From NCBI RefSeq assembly GCF_000003815.2, contig NC_049983.1:25851003-25915002 (forward strand): a stretch of DNA of 64,000 nucleotides, written 5' to 3'. The notes beneath the pieces were generated by a model. The model was not told the DNA's origin. It saw only the letters and a program-made list of their open reading frames with translations, and did no database searches. Positions within the stretch are counted from its first letter, which is position 1, and each line of letters opens with the position of its first letter. The translations under genes and the position numbers were made by a program. The DNA comes from Branchiostoma floridae (Eukaryota; Chordata; Leptocardii; Amphioxiformes; Branchiostomatidae). Below, piece after piece: positions 60,881 to 64,000 of the stretch.

Positions 60881-61077
60881 GACTGGTGTATAATTAATCA
60901 TCATTACAAGGCTGTTACACCCTAATGGGTATGATATTACTTCAATTATGCAACTTTTTTGTCAGTTGTCAAGACTCAAGCTGAGTTCCTTCATATCAAT
61001 GCACGATTGCAACACAAATATGTGCTATGAAATCCATAAAATTAATACTATAGCAGTAAAGAATGAACTGCACTTGA

Positions 61078-61818
61078 CTGTTCTGTGTAATAACCCTAAA
61101 AATGGTGTACCATAAAATTCTACAATCTCTTAATTATAATGTAGATGCAAGACTTTGTCATTACTTAATTTCATACAAAGCTAGACTAAAAAATTCCTCA
61201 AACCTAGACCTTGACTGTAAGTGTAAGGCTCGACAGCTAAATAATATGCTATCTAATAGTGAAATCAAACATTTATTAAAACCTAAACAAAACATTACAA
61301 AAACTCTGCCCTTGTGTCCATTTGAGTATTGACCCATGAAAGATTTAGAGAGTGTTGCTGTGAGAATGTGGGCACACTGCTACCCTATCTGTTCTAACAT
61401 CACTACTGATAGTGTAGACTCCCCTCTTATCTCAGTAGCTCCTTCTAAATCACTGGATCTCTCATCCCTATGCCGCATGAGCTGTTATTATCAGGGGTTT
61501 GTGTTGCTAGATAGGTTCATAACATGGCTTGGAGATGGCTACTGTAAGTTCAATTACTTCTGCAAGAGATTTAAGTTTGATAAAACTGCCACGAAAATCT
61601 CAAGATTCTGTTCTCCAATCATGACTGTCTTAAGCGGTAGACCCAGCCCTTGGCACTCACTCTTCAATACACAAAGCCCTCTGGTCACAATACTGCACAG
61701 GAAACTTGTGAAAGAAGCTGTCTCTGTACGTGTCTGTGACGGAAATTACACATCAGATAGTGCCTGGCCAAGGGAAGCTTCTGCCAGAGAAGTAGAACAG
61801 CAGAAATTGGCCAAATAG
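61078..61818 (+). pseudogene. Unidentified open frame with one in-frame TGA
   Basis: The frame is open for about 246 codons except for one TGA at 61330-61332. It reads MVYHKILQSLNYNVDARLCH, then after the TGA MKDLESVAVRMWAHCYPICS, ending AREVEQQKLAK. I do not recognise a family. Length and composition suggest a decayed transposon ORF; chance is possible. Confidence 0.35.
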
Positions 61819-64000
61819 GGTGAATGTATGCCAAAAGACAGACAGATTCGGTTAGCCTGGGTGCCAGACTGTTTCCATGGCCTACACAGACCAGCTCCAT
61901 GACTCCAGGGCCAATATAGTAGTAATAGACTTTATGAAAGTCGCTGTATTTTGTTGTGCCAATAAAGATTTCTATGAATATGACCAAATCAAAGTTTGCT
62001 ACAGCCCCACTAGAAGTCTACATATGGTGGTCCTGGCAACAAATTATTGGGGGGTGGGGTGGATTGGGTGACTCACCAGGCCTACGCCTTACAGGAAAGG
62101 GGCATGAATTCACCACAATACAAATTACAATACAATACCACACCCTGCCCAGAGTTAGACCCTGAGCAACAGTTGGGTCCAGTTGGCCTTATGAAGCAAC
62201 ATGTTATTTCACATTTCTACTGTTTTAGAAGCTAAGTTTGGCAGCACTACTAAGCACTGGGTAACGTCGTCTATGCTTCCCCCAGAATCACAATAACAAA
62301 CAGGAAACAGTGTCAGGGAATCCATTCATTCATGTGACCGAAATGAAGAATGTCGGAACAGCCATTTTTTTCAGGGTGACCTTGATTTGAAGCATGAGAC
62401 CTTCCATTTGGTTGTCAGGCTTGTCAGAACTGTGTCAACCACAAATTTATCACACAGAAAAACAACGCATTTACGGAGCTGTGTTATACACTCGCTGTCT
62501 GGGGCTTATTGGACTTCAACATGAGACTAGAAAGCAAAACGATTGAGCATCCACCTGTTACCTCAGAAGATGGTGCTCTTTTCCCTCCTTGGGCAAAGTG
62601 AAACCACCAAAGTCCTTTTTTTCAAGATTTACAGTATCAGCGCTCCTACCTCCCCCTCCCCACACAAACCCACTGGCTCCAACCAACTTCCCCCCAACAC
62701 ATGAAGCTAATTAGTGGACTTTGCCCTGCAGTTTATTGACTGAATACAAGCTATATATATATATATCCGTCAACATTGACCTTGGTATTGAATATATGCT
62801 ATAGGTACTAAAAATAGCATTTTCCACCTTCCTTTACTTTTGGCAGAAGCTGCAAAGACTAAAGTTAGCCCTGCTAAATTTAATGTTGGCAGGGCCAAGA
62901 AAAACTATTTTTGTTCCTGAAACAGCTAAAAGTAGTGTCTGTGGCTTCTATTTCTATTATTTGTGATGTGCTTGGAGGTTGCAAGAAATCTGAACCTTAC
63001 TCTGTATACATAAATGTCGGCAACTTCAAGACTCAGCAAGGATTAGTTACAAAACCAGTTAGCACCTTTTCAATATATCACCCTACTCAATGTTAGGATT
63101 CTAAAACTTAAGAACTTGCATCTAGCCCTAGACCTAAAATCAACAATCAAGCCAACAAACAGTTTAACAACTTACATTAAAGTTAAAAAGAACTTGCAGA
63201 GCCCTCACAGCCCTGGAGCTACAAACAAGAATGAACTCAAGAAACAGTCTATCATATCCTGAGCACTTGACACATTTTATGTCTGTCATGATATAAACCA
63301 GATAAGTAGTGCTAACACCCCTGTCCTGGGGGTGATTGGTATCTCCCAGGCTTCTTATGACTTCCTATTGACTCCTGTCTGACCCTATTACCTCATATAC
63401 AACATCCTCCACATGGCAATAGGCCTGCCTCACATTTCAAAACCGAGGGGCCCAGCTGGCCAGCTTTGGGGAAGGAAAGGTATGGTATAAAATACACCAA
63501 ACTACACAAGACAGATTTAACAACGAAAATCAACAATATTGGCTCCTAAAGTAAACATTGGATGAAAAAAAATTCTAGAGCTAGAGACGGCCCTGGGATT
63601 GTCACAAACTTTATGAGTAAGTATTGAATGTCATTGGAACTTGAAGTTTTGAAAGTTGACTTTTCTGTTAATGTTTAGTAAGAAAGACTATCTAATACTA
63701 TGGCAGCAACCTTGACAACTTAAGGGCCTAATAAATATGTTGCCTCTCAGATGTACATAGACACCCTTAATTGGTAAAATATAACAATTATGGAGTAATT
63801 ACAGTGAATGGTCAAGTTTTCCTCTCTGTCTTCTGCTTTTACGATGTTTTTGCCACATTTTCAACTAAATATGTTCAAGAACCGATGAAATTAATTGGTA
63901 TGGCCCAAGAAGAAGTCAGTTTTATCAGTGCCCAGGGTATACAATGTAGTTCATGGTTGCAGTACACATAAACAAACAGTGCAACAAGTTGCCTAATGTT

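Larger units (their letters stand above)
58800..64000 (-). other. Intron upstream of TSP1-1: no host exon recognised
   Basis: I looked on the minus strand for disintegrin and catalytic exons (DGT.CG..KWC, HELGH) and found none. It contains a SINE (59764-59992), a repeat block (60240-60880) and an unexplained open frame (61078-61818). Confidence 0.6.

Overview
The window looks like invertebrate deuterostome DNA, most likely a lancelet (Branchiostoma). The basis is one large gene with compact GT-AG exons inside kilobase introns, a single ADAMTS9/20-type gene, and introns packed with tRNA-derived SINEs, TIR-type MITEs and RTE-like LINEs. The species call is inference; no lineage-specific gene proves it.

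The only gene I can support is on the minus strand and fills the window. It is an ADAMTS9/ADAMTS20 (GON-1) type secreted protein, and 24 exons are visible between 58799 (5' side) and 1675 (3' side). Every splice site is GT-AG and every phase joins, giving about 1,209 continuous codons. In order these encode the end of the disintegrin-like module, TSP1-1, the Cys-rich domain, the spacer, TSP1-2 to TSP1-15, and the first third of a GON domain. The signal peptide, propeptide and catalytic domain must lie beyond 64000. The end of the GON domain must lie before position 1. The count of 15 TSP1 repeats plus GON is the known ADAMTS9/20 architecture.

Layout in window order: 1-4730 holds the GON exons and TSP1-15/14. 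4731-11436 is an intron with a SINE array interrupted by a nearly full-length LINE whose 5' part is inverted. 11437-23884 holds TSP1-13, -12 and -11 with MITEs and tandem repeats. 23885-37510 is a 13.6 kb intron with a second, 5'-truncated LINE. 37511-45027 is a compact cluster holding TSP1-10 to TSP1-2. 45679-58799 holds the spacer, Cys-rich and TSP1-1 exons. 58800-64000 is intron with no exon I can recognise.

The most unusual features are four small partial duplications of TSP1 exons, each lying beside its intact parent exon (one copy differs from its parent only at synonymous sites), and the LINE insertion, which keeps a 10-bp target-site duplication and a hairpin at its inversion junction. 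I found no operon, CRISPR array, rRNA or convincing functional tRNA, and no second protein-coding host gene.
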